The notes: generated by a model not told the origin, from the sequence alone. Shown: positions 35,129 to 44,959, numbered from the stretch's first letter. The stretch is DNA of 64,000 bases from Beijerinckiaceae bacterium (GCA_004564215.1 CP024846.1:2046001-2110000), one strand, 5' to 3'. Translations and numbers: made by a program.

Positions 35129-35278
35129 GCCAGCAGAATTTGCGGGCCAAGTCTCGAGGCTAAAGGTGTTTCTCCTCGTCCGAATGAAAATTCCCAATTC
35201 GATAGCAAGAGCCGGAGTGTGCCGGCAGCGGCCCGGCGCTACATAATCTTCCAGATGGACGGCAAGAGGACCGAACCG

Positions 35279-36382
35279 ATGTTGGAAAAAACGGCGAGTG
35301 TCCGGGTTCTCGCCGATCGGGATCCGAGGTGGCAAGCGGTTGCCACGCGGGATCGCCGTTTCGACGGGCAATTCTATTATTCCGTCAAAACAACCGGCGT
35401 TTATTGCCGTCCGTCCTGCGCCGCTCGCTTAGCGCGGCCCGAAAATGTCGCCTTCCATCTCACTCGCGAAGATGCCGGGCGAGCGGGCTTTCGTCCGTGC
35501 AAGCGGTGCAAGCCGGACCAGCCTGCGCTGAGTGAGCAGCAGGCCGCAAAAATGGTGGCGATCTGCCGAAGCATTGAATCTGCGGACGAGGTCCCAACCT
35601 TGGACGCGCTTGCCCAAACGGCGGGGCTCAGCCCTTCCCATTTTCATCGGCTCTTCAAGGCTGTCACCGGTTTGACTCCCAGGGCCTATGCGACGGCGCA
35701 TCGTGCCCAACGGGTCCGAGCCGAACTCGCGCGCGGCGACAGCTCGGTGACCGAAGCAATCTACGGCGCCGGCTTCAATTCCAACGGCAGGTTCTACGAA
35801 TCCTCAAACGAAATCCTCGGCATGACACCGACGGCCTATCGCGCGGGCGGTGCCAACACCAAAATATGTTTCGCGATCGGCGAATGCTCGTTGGGTTCGA
35901 TTCTCGTGGCAAGAAGCGAGAAAGGCATATGCGCCATTCTCCTGGGCGACGATCCGGACACCCTCGCGCGGGATTTGCAGGACCGCTTTCCGAATGCCGA
36001 GCTGATCGGTGGCGACACAGAGTTTGAAGCGCTGGTCGCCAAGGTCGTCGGTTTCGTCGAAGCGCCGGCAACCGGCCTTGATCTCCCGCTCGACGTGCGG
36101 GGAACGGCCTTTCAGCAGCGGGTCTGGCAGGCCTTGCGCGAAATCCCCGCCGGGAAGACGGTAAGCTACGCCGATGTCGCCAAGCGGATCGGAGCGCCCA
36201 AATCGGTTCGCGCCGTCGCCGGGGCTTGTGCGGCCAACGCCATAGCGGTGGCCATTCCCTGCCACCGGGTTGTGCGGACGGATGGTGCGCTCTCCGGCTA
36301 TCGCTGGGGCGTCGCGCGCAAGCGTGCTTTGCTTGATCGCGAGAGAACAGCTCGCTCGCCTCAGCTCAATCCCCGCAAATGA
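35279..36382 (+). CDS. ada: Ada: methylated-DNA repair protein and transcriptional regulator
   Basis: A 367-aa adaptive-response protein combining three modules. The N-terminal zinc/methylphosphotriester domain has cysteines in GVYCRPSCAARLARPENV and FRPCKRCKPD. An AraC-type DNA-binding region (TLDALAQTAGLSPSHFHRLFKAVTGLTPRAY) follows. The C-terminal O6-methylguanine-DNA methyltransferase has the acceptor cysteine in AIPCHRVVRTDGALSGYRWG. It repairs alkylated DNA and activates its own regulon once methylated. ATG 35279 is preferred because AGAGGA lies nine bases upstream; GTG 35219 and ATG 35255 are in frame. Its end overlaps ftsX tail to tail by 22 bases. Confidence 0.94.
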   Translation: MLEKTASVRVLADRDPRWQAVATRDRRFDGQFYYSVKTTGVYCRPSCAARLARPENVAFHLTREDAGRAGFRPCKRCKPDQPALSEQQAAKMVAICRSIESADEVPTLDALAQTAGLSPSHFHRLFKAVTGLTPRAYATAHRAQRVRAELARGDSSVTEAIYGAGFNSNGRFYESSNEILGMTPTAYRAGGANTKICFAIGECSLGSILVARSEKGICAILLGDDPDTLARDLQDRFPNAELIGGDTEFEALVAKVVGFVEAPATGLDLPLDVRGTAFQQRVWQALREIPAGKTVSYADVAKRIGAPKSVRAVAGACAANAIAVAIPCHRVVRTDGALSGYRWGVARKRALLDRERTARSPQLNPRK

Positions 36383-37356
36383 CGATATACGATAACCCGC
36401 GACACGAAGCCGGTGACGATGGCGATGCCGGCAGCGATGAGGGCGATCGCGGCATAGATATTCGGCCCTAGCGAGAAATCGCCGAACATGACTTCCATCT
36501 GATCGCCGCCGGGCGTGGCCCGCAGCCACGCGGCCACAGTTCCCGACAACAGAAAGGCGATGATCGCCAAAACTCCGCCGATCGCACCGCCGCGCAAGCC
36601 GAGGCGGAAAAAATGGCGCTGGAACTGGCGCGAAATATAATTGTCGGCGGCGCCGACGAAATGCAGGATCCCGATAATCTCCCGATTGCCCGCCATGGCG
36701 CCCTGGGTGGCGAACGCAACCGCCATGACCATTGCCACCAGGACCAGAACAAAGATCACCGCCGCGACGAACACCACCGTTTTCGCCATGACGGCGAGCC
36801 GCTCGATCCAGAGTCGGTGGTCGTCGATGCTGGTGCCTGGAATGACATCGGCGAGCGCCTTGCGAAGGACCGTAATGTCCAAACGCTCATGCTGATCGAG
36901 TGCGACAACGATGAGGCGCGGGACCGGCAATTCGGAAAGATCGAGCCCCGAGCCGAGCCAGGGCTGCAAGAGTTCCTCGGATTGAGCCTTGGTATAGGCG
37001 CGCGCAGCGGTGATGCCCGGCATTCGCTGCGCCAGCTCGACGGCCTTCGCCGTATCCGCCTCAAGATCTCGGCCCACCGTCGGGCGGATCTGGATCGTCA
37101 TCTCGCGCGCAACTTCGTCCTGCCAGCCGCGCGAGGCATCGCTGATGAGAATAGCTGCGCCGGCGGTGAGCGAAGCCAAAAAAGTCATGATGGCGACGAC
37201 GGTGACCAGCGCGCGCCCGGCGATGGAGGCCGCCGGCACAAGCGCGGTATCACGGTTACTCTCCCGCCTCAATGTCTTGAGGATGCCGCTCGAATTCAAA
37301 TGACCACCGCTTCCCGCCGCTTGCACCAATCGAAATGCGCCCGAGAAAAAACTCAT
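36361..37356 (-). CDS. ftsX: Cell-division ABC transporter-like permease FtsX
   Basis: A 331-aa membrane component of the FtsEX complex, which in the divisome regulates peptidoglycan hydrolases. The four-helix topology is visible: an N-terminal helix (ALVTVVAIMTFLASLTAGAAIL), a large periplasmic domain (about residues 75-190), then three C-terminal helices (VVFVAAVIFVLVLVAMVMAV, GGVLAIIAFLLSG, IYAAIALIAAGIAIVTGF). ATG 37356 lies just after the ftsE stop (37365-37367) with GAGG upstream. It is translated with ftsE and converges on ada. Confidence 0.92.
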   Translation of the reverse strand: MSFFSGAFRLVQAAGSGGHLNSSGILKTLRRESNRDTALVPAASIAGRALVTVVAIMTFLASLTAGAAILISDASRGWQDEVAREMTIQIRPTVGRDLEADTAKAVELAQRMPGITAARAYTKAQSEELLQPWLGSGLDLSELPVPRLIVVALDQHERLDITVLRKALADVIPGTSIDDHRLWIERLAVMAKTVVFVAAVIFVLVLVAMVMAVAFATQGAMAGNREIIGILHFVGAADNYISRQFQRHFFRLGLRGGAIGGVLAIIAFLLSGTVAAWLRATPGGDQMEVMFGDFSLGPNIYAAIALIAAGIAIVTGFVSRVIVYRHLRGLS

Positions 37357-37364
37357 CCTACGCC

Positions 37365-38027
37365 TCAATCGTAAATGTGGAGGCGGCCGTCACCGAGGAC
37401 CAATCGGCGGGCACCGTCGAATTGATCCATCAAGGCGAGGTCATGGGTTGCGATCACCACCGATGTTCCCGATTTATGGAGCTCGGTAAACAGCCGAAGC
37501 AGTCTTCGCGCGAGGCTCGGATCGACGTTGCCGGTTGGCTCGTCGGCGAGAAGAAGCTCCGGGCGCACGATCAGGGCGCGGGCGATCGCGGCGCGCTGTT
37601 TCTCGCCACCGGACAGCACGGGCGGCAGAATATGCATGCGCTCGCCGAGACCGACCCAATGCAGCAGTTCGGTGACTTCAGCCCTGTAGCTTGCTTCCTC
37701 CTTACCGCGCACGCGCAGCGGCAAGGCGACGTTTTCATAGGTCGTCAGATGGTCGAGCAGCCGAAAATCTTGAAAGACCACGCCGATCCGCCGCCGCAGG
37801 TCGGTCACCTCGGCCTTGTCGAGGGTTAAGGCATCGCGCCCAAACAGACCGATCGACCCGCGCGTCGGCCGCAAAGACAAAAGAATAAGGCGGAGAAGCG
37901 TCGTCTTGCCGGCGCCCGAGGGACCGGTCAGAAACTGAAACGACTGCGGCTCAATGGTAAAGCTCAAATCCTTGAGGATTTCCGCTCCCATCCCGTAGCG
38001 TAAGCCGACGTTTTCAAATTGGACCAA
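37365..38027 (-). CDS. ftsE: Cell-division ATP-binding protein FtsE
   Basis: A 220-aa ABC ATPase, the usual FtsE length. Walker A is [13 protein letters not shown], the Q-loop is VVFQDFRLL, the signature is LSGGEKQRAAIARAL, Walker B is LLLADEPTGNVDP, and the switch histidine lies in VIATHDLAL. TTG 38027 gives (M)VQFENVGLRYG, the normal family start, with GAGG five bases upstream; the frame opens at GTG 38051. FtsE partners FtsX and binds FtsZ. The downstream ftsX gene begins nine bases after its stop. Confidence 0.94.
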   Translation of the reverse strand: MVQFENVGLRYGMGAEILKDLSFTIEPQSFQFLTGPSGAGKTTLLRLILLSLRPTRGSIGLFGRDALTLDKAEVTDLRRRIGVVFQDFRLLDHLTTYENVALPLRVRGKEEASYRAEVTELLHWVGLGERMHILPPVLSGGEKQRAAIARALIVRPELLLADEPTGNVDPSLARRLLRLFTELHKSGTSVVIATHDLALMDQFDGARRLVLGDGRLHIYD

Positions 38028-38051
38028 GCAGACCTCGCGCGCGCCCGACAC

Positions 38052-38397
38052 TGCGCCATGGCAAAAAACTTCAGCTTCTCCTCATAGCATGGCTTGCCGA
38101 CTGGAAAAGAGAGGCTGAATGTCTCTGCCTAACTCCCGGCGAGACGCCCGCCCACGCTCGCGTGCGGCTGAAATTCACATGTTTAGCGTGAATCTAACGA
38201 AGGGAAGGTAAATTAAGACTTAATTTTTTCCGTTAGACCGGCTGTCGGCCAAGGCTTCCACATAGTTGCGTTCATTTGGACGCGCCGCGGTTCGTATAGT
38301 TCGAGCTCAGCCAGGCGTATTCACGCGCTCAAAGGCCTAGATTACCTGTTCCTGTTGCTCGCTGTGCTTTTATTTCTTAGATTTATAGACGAATATC
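38052..38397. other. Gene-free region between ftsE and the PPTase gene
   Basis: This 346-base stretch is locally AT-rich around 38180-38240, with a short self-complementary ATTAAGACTTAAT and the loosely paired CTAACG...CGTTAG around it. It must hold the divergent promoters. I see no gene, terminator with a T-tract, or RNA I can name. Confidence 0.5.
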
Positions 38398-38403
38398 TTG
38401 CTC

Positions 38404-39120
38404 ATGATGGAAATGCCTGACCCACGCGTCCTTCCTGTCAGACAATTGACCTTGCCAACCGCCCGAAGTGGGGACCCCAAGGTCACGCTTTGGCTCATCG
38501 GTCCCGCCGGGCTCTCCGGAGTCCCGGAGGATCTGTGGGATGATCTCGATGCTGGCGAGAGAGAGCAAGCCAACCGGTTTCGCCGCGCGCAGGACAGAAC
38601 ATTATTTGCTTTGACGCGCGGCATATTGCGCAATCTCCTCGGTCGGGTGACTGGGATTGCGCCGGCAAACATCGTTTTCGCGCAGGGGCCTCACGGCAAG
38701 CCCTATTTGGCCGGGGCACGCGGGCCTCATTTCAATGCCTCGCATTCGGGGGCTTGGGCCTTGGTTGGATTTTCCGACGAACGGCCGATCGGCGTCGATA
38801 TAGAATTGATCCGCGCGACCGAGGATGAATTGGAATTGGCACGTTCATTTTTCTCGGATGCGGAATACCGCTATCTTTCAGGGCTGGACGCGGCGGCGCG
38901 GCAGCAGTCTTTTTACAAAATCTGGACTTGCAAGGAGGCCGTCCTCAAGGCCTTTGGCGCCGGAATTTCGGAGCATCTGAAAAACTTCTCCGTCGAACCG
39001 ACGCCCCATGGATTTCAGGTGCGGCCGGAACGCGATTGTTTTTCTGTTTCCTTCGCTTCGGTCATTGCCGCACCCGTCGAAGTCCCGGAAGGCTACGCAG
39101 GAAGCTATGCGCTAGCGTGA
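38404..39120 (+). CDS. 4'-phosphopantetheinyl transferase (Sfp type)
   Basis: A 238-aa Sfp-type enzyme that transfers phosphopantetheine from CoA to a serine of a carrier protein. The three family motifs are present: GPHGKPYLAG, the Mg-binding GVDIELIR, and FYKIWTCKEAVLKAFGAGI. Asp/Glu ligands are in the second and the catalytic Lys/Glu in the third. No polyketide or non-ribosomal synthetase gene lies in the window, so its carrier partner is elsewhere. ATG 38404 is taken over TTG 38398; neither has a convincing ribosome site. Confidence 0.88.
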   Translation: MMEMPDPRVLPVRQLTLPTARSGDPKVTLWLIGPAGLSGVPEDLWDDLDAGEREQANRFRRAQDRTLFALTRGILRNLLGRVTGIAPANIVFAQGPHGKPYLAGARGPHFNASHSGAWALVGFSDERPIGVDIELIRATEDELELARSFFSDAEYRYLSGLDAAARQQSFYKIWTCKEAVLKAFGAGISEHLKNFSVEPTPHGFQVRPERDCFSVSFASVIAAPVEVPEGYAGSYALA

Positions 39121-39305
39121 CGGGAGAGCTTCCTCATGGAAGTGCCCCGGCGCCTATTTTCCATCGCGATGGCGACGACAATTACTCTGCTTTGTCTGGA
39201 AGACGGCTTGCTGGCGCGGCGATCCTCTGGCTTTCTTGTTTCGGCCCAAATGTCCATTCAGCACTAGAATGCTAGTTTCAGGCTCTGCGGATAAAGGAGG
39301 CTCAG

Positions 39306-40205
39306 TTGTTTGGTGGTATTCTAAAGAGGATCGGTGCCGCGTTTCAGGCATTCAGGCGATCGACCGCTGATGTCATTCCGGATGGATTTATCCCGATCTC
39401 CGATTTCTCACCGGACGATGTCTTCATTGTCGGGTATCCCAAGTCAGGAAATACCTGGTTTCAGCATCTCGTCGCGGGTGTCGTCTATGGCGTGGATCCC
39501 AAGTGGGCTCCTATTGCGGCGGTGCAGGATCTCGTGCCGGACGCCAGCCTGCTCAAATATTATCGCCGCTATGCGCCGCGCATGTTTTTCAAGGAGCATT
39601 CGCTGCCTCGCCCGGATTATCGCCGGGTGGTTTATTTGCTCCGCGATGGACGCGACGCGATGGTTTCCTATCGCCATTATCGGGAGGCGGTAGACAAGGT
39701 AAAATATGATTTTCAAGAGTTCGTCACGCCGGAAACCGACTTATACCCCTGTCATTGGCCCCGGCATGTCGACGCATGGACAAAAAACCCCTATGGGGCG
39801 GAAATATTGCTGATCAAATATGAAGACCTGCTTACGCAACCGGTGGAGCAGCTCCAGCGATTCTGCGAGTTCGTCGGCATTTCGAGGGACATCGATCATT
39901 TGAAGGCCGTCGCCGAGGCGGCGGCTTTCTCGAATCTGCGCGGTAAGGAAGCCAGAGAGGGCTGGCCCGATTCCAATTTCGAGGCGGGCAAATTTTTCTT
40001 CCGGCGTGGTGTCGTCGGCAGTCATAAGGACGAAATGCCTCCTGGAGCCCTCCAAATTTTTCTCGGTCAAGCCAGTGAAACATTACGCAGGCATGGTTAC
40101 GAGATTGGTCATTCTGCGTGGTTCGCCGCCGTGCTGGGAGTGGCGCAGGGATATCTATCCGACGAAGGCCGGCCTCTCGAGGCATTGATTTATCTATTTG
40201 CGTAA
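39306..40205 (+). CDS. PAPS-dependent sulfotransferase
   Basis: A 299-aa sulfotransferase that moves sulfate from PAPS to a hydroxyl or amine acceptor. The 5'-phosphosulfate loop is YPKSGNTW (residues about 44-51), a central RRVVYLLRDGRDAMVSYRHY resembles the 3'-phosphate strand region, and the C-terminal FRRGVVGSHKDEM is the family's RxGxxGxxK motif. The acceptor is not predictable from sequence. The start is TTG 39306 behind an excellent AAAGGAGG ribosome site. It follows the PPTase by 185 bases on the same strand and precedes a metallophosphatase gene. Confidence 0.9.
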   Translation: MFGGILKRIGAAFQAFRRSTADVIPDGFIPISDFSPDDVFIVGYPKSGNTWFQHLVAGVVYGVDPKWAPIAAVQDLVPDASLLKYYRRYAPRMFFKEHSLPRPDYRRVVYLLRDGRDAMVSYRHYREAVDKVKYDFQEFVTPETDLYPCHWPRHVDAWTKNPYGAEILLIKYEDLLTQPVEQLQRFCEFVGISRDIDHLKAVAEAAAFSNLRGKEAREGWPDSNFEAGKFFFRRGVVGSHKDEMPPGALQIFLGQASETLRRHGYEIGHSAWFAAVLGVAQGYLSDEGRPLEALIYLFA

Positions 40206-40259
40206 TCTGGGCCGGCCATCGAATTCGATCATTCTTTATTGAGATACGAAGAGGGATAA

Positions 40260-41858
40260 ATGCCAAAGCTCTCGCGCCGCCAGACCTTGGTCACCCTGCT
40301 GGCCGCGGGTGCGAGCGCGGCCGCGCCGCCCGCGCGGGCCGCCGGCAGCGTGATCCGGGTGAGCTTTCTTCTTACGAACGATGTTTATCGCATGGAGGCG
40401 AACAAGGACGGGCGCGGCGGCCTGGCCCGTTTCGCGACCGTGGTGAAGGCGGAGCGCGCCAAGGCCCTCGGTGAAAAGCGCCGTCTGATCTGTGTCCATG
40501 CCGGGGATACGCTGTCGCCGAGCCTTTTATCGAGCTTCGATGAAGGGGCCCATATGATCGATCTCTATAACGAGGTGGGTCTCGATGCCTTCGTTCCGGG
40601 AAATCACGAATTCGACTTCGGCAAGGACGTCTATTTCGAGCGGGTCAAGGAAGCCAACTTCCCTTTCCTTGCCGCCAATCTCAGGGATAGCGAGGGCGCG
40701 CGATTGCCGCGCCATCAAGACCAATTGGCAATCGAGGCCGATGGACTCAAGATTGCGCTGATCGGGTCGGCGTATGAATTTACCGGCATCGCCTCGCGTC
40801 CCGGCGACCTCAAATTCATGCCGACCATCCCCTCGGTGCTGGAAAACGTGAAGCAAGCCCGCGCGGCGGGAGCGGATCTCGTCGTTGCGATCGTACACGC
40901 CGACAAGCCGACGGGATCGGCCTTGATGAATTTACAGGCTGTCGATCTCGTTCTGTCCGGCCACAATCACGATTTGCATATCGATTTCAATGGCCGCACG
41001 GCGCTCGTCGAATCCGAGCAGGATGCCAATTATGTGGCGGTGGTCGATCTCGACGTTTCGATCACGCAAGGCGAGACATTCCGTTCCATCTCGTGGTGGC
41101 CGAATTTCCGCGTCATCGATACCGCAACGGTCGCTCCGGATCCGGGCCTGCAGCAAAAGATCGATGTCTATAAGGCCGGATTGGCAAAGCGCTTCGATGT
41201 CGAAATCGCAACGCTCGCCGCGCCGCTCGATAGCCGGACCCAAATTGTGCGCTCGGGGGAATGCGCAATCGGCAATCTATTTGCCGATGCGCTTTTAAAG
41301 GCGGCCGATGCCGATCTCGCCATCATCAATGGCGGGGGCATCCGGGGTGACAAGGTGTATCAGATTGGGGACAGGCTGCTGAAGCGGGATATCCTCGAAG
41401 AACTGCCGTTCGGCAACAAGTCTATGCTTACGATTGTTTCAGGCGCAAATATTCAAGCGGCTCTTGAAAACGGCCTTTCCCAACTCGATCGCTTGTCTGG
41501 CCGGTTTCCGCAGGTGGCTGGATTGACGGTTGTCGCCGACCCCAAGGCCGCGCCGGGCACGCGAGTCAAAGCGGTGCGCATCAAGGGCCAAGCGCTCGAT
41601 CCCGCCCGCGCTTACAAGGTTGCGACGAATGATTTCCTCGCGCTAGGTGGCGATGGCTATGGGATGCTTGCCGGCATGACGCGGGCAACCGCGGACTCCG
41701 GTACGAGGCTCATTGCCCTCGATGTGATGGATTACGTCGAGGCGAAGAAGATCATCGACGGGAAAGTCGAGGGCCGAATCGTGTTTCAAGAGGCTGCCCC
41801 CGCTTTGTCCGAGTCCGCGGCAGCTCGCGATCAGCATCACCAGAGTTTGTGGAAATGA
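40260..41858 (+). CDS. Exported 5'-nucleotidase/2',3'-cyclic phosphodiesterase-type metallophosphatase
   Basis: A 532-aa UshA/5'-nucleotidase-family enzyme. A twin-arginine signal (SRRQTLVTLLAAGASAAA) sends it to the periplasm folded. The metal-binding motifs are HAGDTLSPS, GNHEFDFG and GHNHDLH, with AIVHADKP between. The C-terminal 5'-nucleotidase domain starts near residue 320 and shows NLFADALLKAADADLAIINGGGIRG. The first metal motif reads FLLTNDVYRME, in place of the usual NDxHG, so one ligand is less certain. Its end overlaps thiD by 22 bases tail to tail. The substrate may be extracellular nucleotides. Confidence 0.88.
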   Translation: MPKLSRRQTLVTLLAAGASAAAPPARAAGSVIRVSFLLTNDVYRMEANKDGRGGLARFATVVKAERAKALGEKRRLICVHAGDTLSPSLLSSFDEGAHMIDLYNEVGLDAFVPGNHEFDFGKDVYFERVKEANFPFLAANLRDSEGARLPRHQDQLAIEADGLKIALIGSAYEFTGIASRPGDLKFMPTIPSVLENVKQARAAGADLVVAIVHADKPTGSALMNLQAVDLVLSGHNHDLHIDFNGRTALVESEQDANYVAVVDLDVSITQGETFRSISWWPNFRVIDTATVAPDPGLQQKIDVYKAGLAKRFDVEIATLAAPLDSRTQIVRSGECAIGNLFADALLKAADADLAIINGGGIRGDKVYQIGDRLLKRDILEELPFGNKSMLTIVSGANIQAALENGLSQLDRLSGRFPQVAGLTVVADPKAAPGTRVKAVRIKGQALDPARAYKVATNDFLALGGDGYGMLAGMTRATADSGTRLIALDVMDYVEAKKIIDGKVEGRIVFQEAAPALSESAAARDQHHQSLWK

Positions 41859-42634
41859 TGGACCGGCCCATGGCCGCGACCGACGCTGAGCGTGTCGGCT
41901 GCGGCAAGCGCGCCCGTCAAAAAGCTCTTCGCGGAATCGATCGCTTCGCCAAGCTCCACACCCTTGCCAAGGTACACAGCGATCGCCGAGGCTAAAGTGC
42001 AGCCGGTGCCATGGGTGTTGCGGGTTGCAACGCGCGGCGCCGAATAGAGCCGATAAGAAACGCCGTCGAACAAGAGATCGTCGGCAGTCGGCCCGCTCAT
42101 ATGACCTCCTTTTATGAGCACGGCTTTTGCGCCGCGCGCATGGAGAAGTCCGGCGGCACGGCGCATGCCGGCCGGATCTGCCGCCAGGACATGTCCCGAG
42201 AGGCGCGCCGCTTCATAAAAATTCGGCGTGATGAGAGTTGCCAGCGGGAAAAAATGACGCACGATCGCTTCGGCTGTGCCGGATGCACTCAGCGCGTCGC
42301 CGCTCGTGGCCGCAAGGACAGGATCGAGGACAATGAAACGGGGCTTATAAAGCGCGAGGCGCTCCGCCACCGCCTCGACGATCGGCCGGCTGGCCAACAT
42401 CCCGATCTTGACGGCGCCGACCTCGATATCCTCGAAAATCGCATCAATCTGCGCGGCGACAAACTCCGCCGGAAGAATATGCACGTCAGTTACGCCAAGG
42501 GTGTTCTGCGCCGTGACCGCAGTGGTGACGGCCATGCCATGGCAGCCCAGTGCGGCAAAGGTTTTCAGATCGGCCTCAAGGCCCGCGCCGCCGCTCGGAT
42601 CGGACCCTGCTATCGACAGGAGATTTTGTATCAT
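41837..42634 (-). CDS. thiD: Hydroxymethylpyrimidine/phosphomethylpyrimidine kinase
   Basis: A 265-aa ribokinase-fold enzyme that phosphorylates HMP and HMP-P to give the pyrimidine half of thiamine. The substrate segment GSDPSGGAG is at the N-terminus. VLDPVLAATSGDAL is central, and the anion-hole/catalytic-base motif TRNTHGTGCTLASAIA is near residue 215. ATG 42634 has GGAG eight bases upstream; the longer frame to 42847 is not family-like. No other thiamine gene is in the window, so it stands alone here. Confidence 0.93.
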   Translation of the reverse strand: MIQNLLSIAGSDPSGGAGLEADLKTFAALGCHGMAVTTAVTAQNTLGVTDVHILPAEFVAAQIDAIFEDIEVGAVKIGMLASRPIVEAVAERLALYKPRFIVLDPVLAATSGDALSASGTAEAIVRHFFPLATLITPNFYEAARLSGHVLAADPAGMRRAAGLLHARGAKAVLIKGGHMSGPTADDLLFDGVSYRLYSAPRVATRNTHGTGCTLASAIAVYLGKGVELGEAIDSAKSFLTGALAAADTLSVGRGHGPVHHFHKLW

Positions 42635-42726
42635 GTCCAGGGCTCCGTGGCCGGCAGGGAACTGCGCAGGAGGCCACAAATTCTGGATTTGGTAAAGCGA
42701 TGCGACCACGCGCCATGGGTGGGGCG

Positions 42727-43896
42727 CTAGGTCGGATCCTCTCGGTGCAGATCGTGGATCGTCACGCCGCCACGTACAATCGCGGCACGCTCCAGCCATT
42801 CGGGGTGGCGCAGGGTGCGCAAGGTATCTTCGTAGCCAGAGTCCCAATGCTCGCGCATCGAGGTGCCGGAAAATTCGTAATCCCTCGCGTGGCCCTCATA
42901 ATTCTTATGCTGATAAATGAGATGGACGATGTTGATGACGTTCGCCGCCGAACATTGGGCGATAAACTCTTTTTCGCCCGGCTGCAGTGCTTCGACCGGG
43001 ACTCTCTTCAAAGCATCGGCCAGACGCATCTTCAGGGTGTGGGCCCGGGCGAAAGCGTCCGTATTCTGGCGGGTGCGGCTTGAATACACGATTTCCTTGT
43101 GGCGGGTAAGGACCTCCGACATTTCACGCGGAAGAGCACCGCGCGCGCTGAACAGGTCAACCTGAAAAACGAGTGAGGACTGACTTTCGTCCTGTTCGAG
43201 CAGATATTGGAGCGGCGTGTTGGAAACGATGCCGCCGTCCCAATAATATTCGCCCTCGATCTTCACTGCGGGAAGCGCCGGAGGAAGCGCGGCCGAGGCC
43301 ATGATATGTTCAGGCCCGATTCTGTGCTTCTCGGTGTCGAAATAGAGGAAGTTGCCGGTGCGCACGTTGACCGCGCCAACGCTAAGCCGCTTGTGCCCAT
43401 CATTCAGAAGATCGAAATCGATGAGTTTTTCGAGCGTCTCTCTTAAGGCGCTTGAATCATAGTAACTCGTCGCGCCATATGCGCCCGGAAGGTGGAACCA
43501 AGGATTGGGAACGCGGGGCTGAAAAAATCCGGGTTGCCCAAAGACCGCCGTGATCAGGGAACTCGTCTGGTTGCGCAAATCGCGAAAAATGTCGCCTTCG
43601 GGCGTAAACGGCCAGATCTTGCGCCCGGATATGATGTCCCAGAACGCTTCCAGGTTTTGCAACCGCCTTTCTGGCCCATTGCCGGCGATGATAGCGGAAT
43701 TGATCGCTCCGATGGAAACGCCGGAGATCCAATTGGGCTCACAGCCGGCTTCCGCAAGAGCCTGATAGACCCCAACCTGATAGGCACCCAAAGCGCCTCC
43801 GCCTTGGAGCACGAGCGCGACGCGGTCGTAGCGTTGAGCGATCGCCGAAATGTCGTCCCGGCGGGCTCCTGCGCGGGGCGGCCGCATTTCGTTCAT
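42727..43896 (-). CDS. Patatin-like phospholipase with DUF3734 C-terminus
   Basis: A 389-aa patatin-family lipid acyl hydrolase. The oxyanion loop is LVLQGGGALGAYQVG, the nucleophilic serine lies in GVSIGAIN (about residue 60), and the dyad aspartate is in YWDGGIVSN (about residue 215). The C-terminal third, with VNIVHLIYQHKNYEGHARDYEFS, matches the DUF3734 extension found in alphaproteobacterial members, some of which lie near polyhydroxybutyrate genes. The substrate is not known. The start ATG 43896 yields an N-terminal Arg-rich stretch before the conserved core. Confidence 0.9.
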   Translation of the reverse strand: MNEMRPPRAGARRDDISAIAQRYDRVALVLQGGGALGAYQVGVYQALAEAGCEPNWISGVSIGAINSAIIAGNGPERRLQNLEAFWDIISGRKIWPFTPEGDIFRDLRNQTSSLITAVFGQPGFFQPRVPNPWFHLPGAYGATSYYDSSALRETLEKLIDFDLLNDGHKRLSVGAVNVRTGNFLYFDTEKHRIGPEHIMASAALPPALPAVKIEGEYYWDGGIVSNTPLQYLLEQDESQSSLVFQVDLFSARGALPREMSEVLTRHKEIVYSSRTRQNTDAFARAHTLKMRLADALKRVPVEALQPGEKEFIAQCSAANVINIVHLIYQHKNYEGHARDYEFSGTSMREHWDSGYEDTLRTLRHPEWLERAAIVRGGVTIHDLHREDPT

Positions 43897-43966
43897 TGCG
43901 CGGGCTCCGTCGTGTGTTCAAGGGCTGGAGATGCTAGCGCCGCAAAGTGACAGATTTACAACGGCT

Positions 43967-44959
43967 TCAGGCGGGCATATCGAGGATACCGGCTGCTCCA
44001 TTTGCCGCTCCGAACAACAGCCGGCGGCCGGCCAGATCCCAGGACAGGGCGGTAATCGCCTGAGCTCCCGGCTCAGCGGCGCGCACCAGAATTTCCGCCC
44101 CGTCGGGAATCCGGCAGAGCGACACGAGCCCGTCTTCATAGCCCTGCGCCACGACAAGGGATTTGGGATGATAGGCAACGTAGGTCACTTTGGCCTCCCG
44201 CACGCCAAGTTCCAAAGGGGCTTTGCCGATCGGCCCTTGCTTGTCCTTAAATGGCCAAATGATATTGGCGTCCGCGCCCGATGTCGCGAGCCAATGGCTA
44301 TCGAAGGACCATGAGAGTGACCGCGATTTTGCCGGATAGCCGCTCATGCGCATATCCTGCTTGTCCGAGATGCGCCAGCCATGCAGTGCGTTTTCCTGCA
44401 TGGAGGTGACGAGAAATCGACCGTCGGGAGAAACCGTGACGGAGAGATGCGAACCCTTCCATTTGAACACCTCGGGCGCTGCGTTGGTGTTCGGAAACCA
44501 AAGTGTCGCGCCATCATAATGGGCGATCGCAATGCGGTAGCCCTTGGGCATGAACGCCAGCCCCCGCACCGTTGAAGGGGCGATGAAAGTCTTGACGTCG
44601 CCGGTATGGTCTCGCGCGCGGGCTTCCTTTCCGGCCGACCAGGCTATCGCCCCATCGGCGCGAGCGGCAAGCGCGTCGATCCATTTGCCGTTTTCATGGG
44701 CGATTTCCTGGCAGCCCTCCGGGCCGGTCGCAACGACGCGGCCGTCATCGCCGCCGGTGAAAAGGCTTTGACCCGCTTGGGCAGCAACCAGAATGGCTGC
44801 ATCGGGATGGGCCACGAAGCGTCGCTCGGCGCCGGGGGTGGCGATCAACACGGTTCCGTCGTCGAGCGCCAAGGCGGGGCTTTGCCCCAAAAAAGCAGCC
44901 CCGGCGACGGGCGCGCCTGCATCGACTAGGCTGACATGTTCAATTAACGATGAAGTCAT
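43967..44959 (-). CDS. WD40-like beta-propeller protein
   Basis: A 330-aa cytoplasmic protein made of about seven WD40-like blades (GWRISDKQDMRM, SWSFDSHWLATSGADANIIWPF, AVSPDGRFLVTSM-like VTVSPDGRFLVTSM). There is no signal peptide when ATG 44959 is used; the upstream frame to 45094 begins at a poor start and contains a spurious hydrophobic stretch. The blades imply protein binding. It lies near the CobW GTPase and metal ABC genes, and a link to metal homeostasis is possible, but the lone SLATT gene separates them. Confidence 0.78.
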   Translation of the reverse strand: MTSSLIEHVSLVDAGAPVAGAAFLGQSPALALDDGTVLIATPGAERRFVAHPDAAILVAAQAGQSLFTGGDDGRVVATGPEGCQEIAHENGKWIDALAARADGAIAWSAGKEARARDHTGDVKTFIAPSTVRGLAFMPKGYRIAIAHYDGATLWFPNTNAAPEVFKWKGSHLSVTVSPDGRFLVTSMQENALHGWRISDKQDMRMSGYPAKSRSLSWSFDSHWLATSGADANIIWPFKDKQGPIGKAPLELGVREAKVTYVAYHPKSLVVAQGYEDGLVSLCRIPDGAEILVRAAEPGAQAITALSWDLAGRRLLFGAANGAAGILDMPA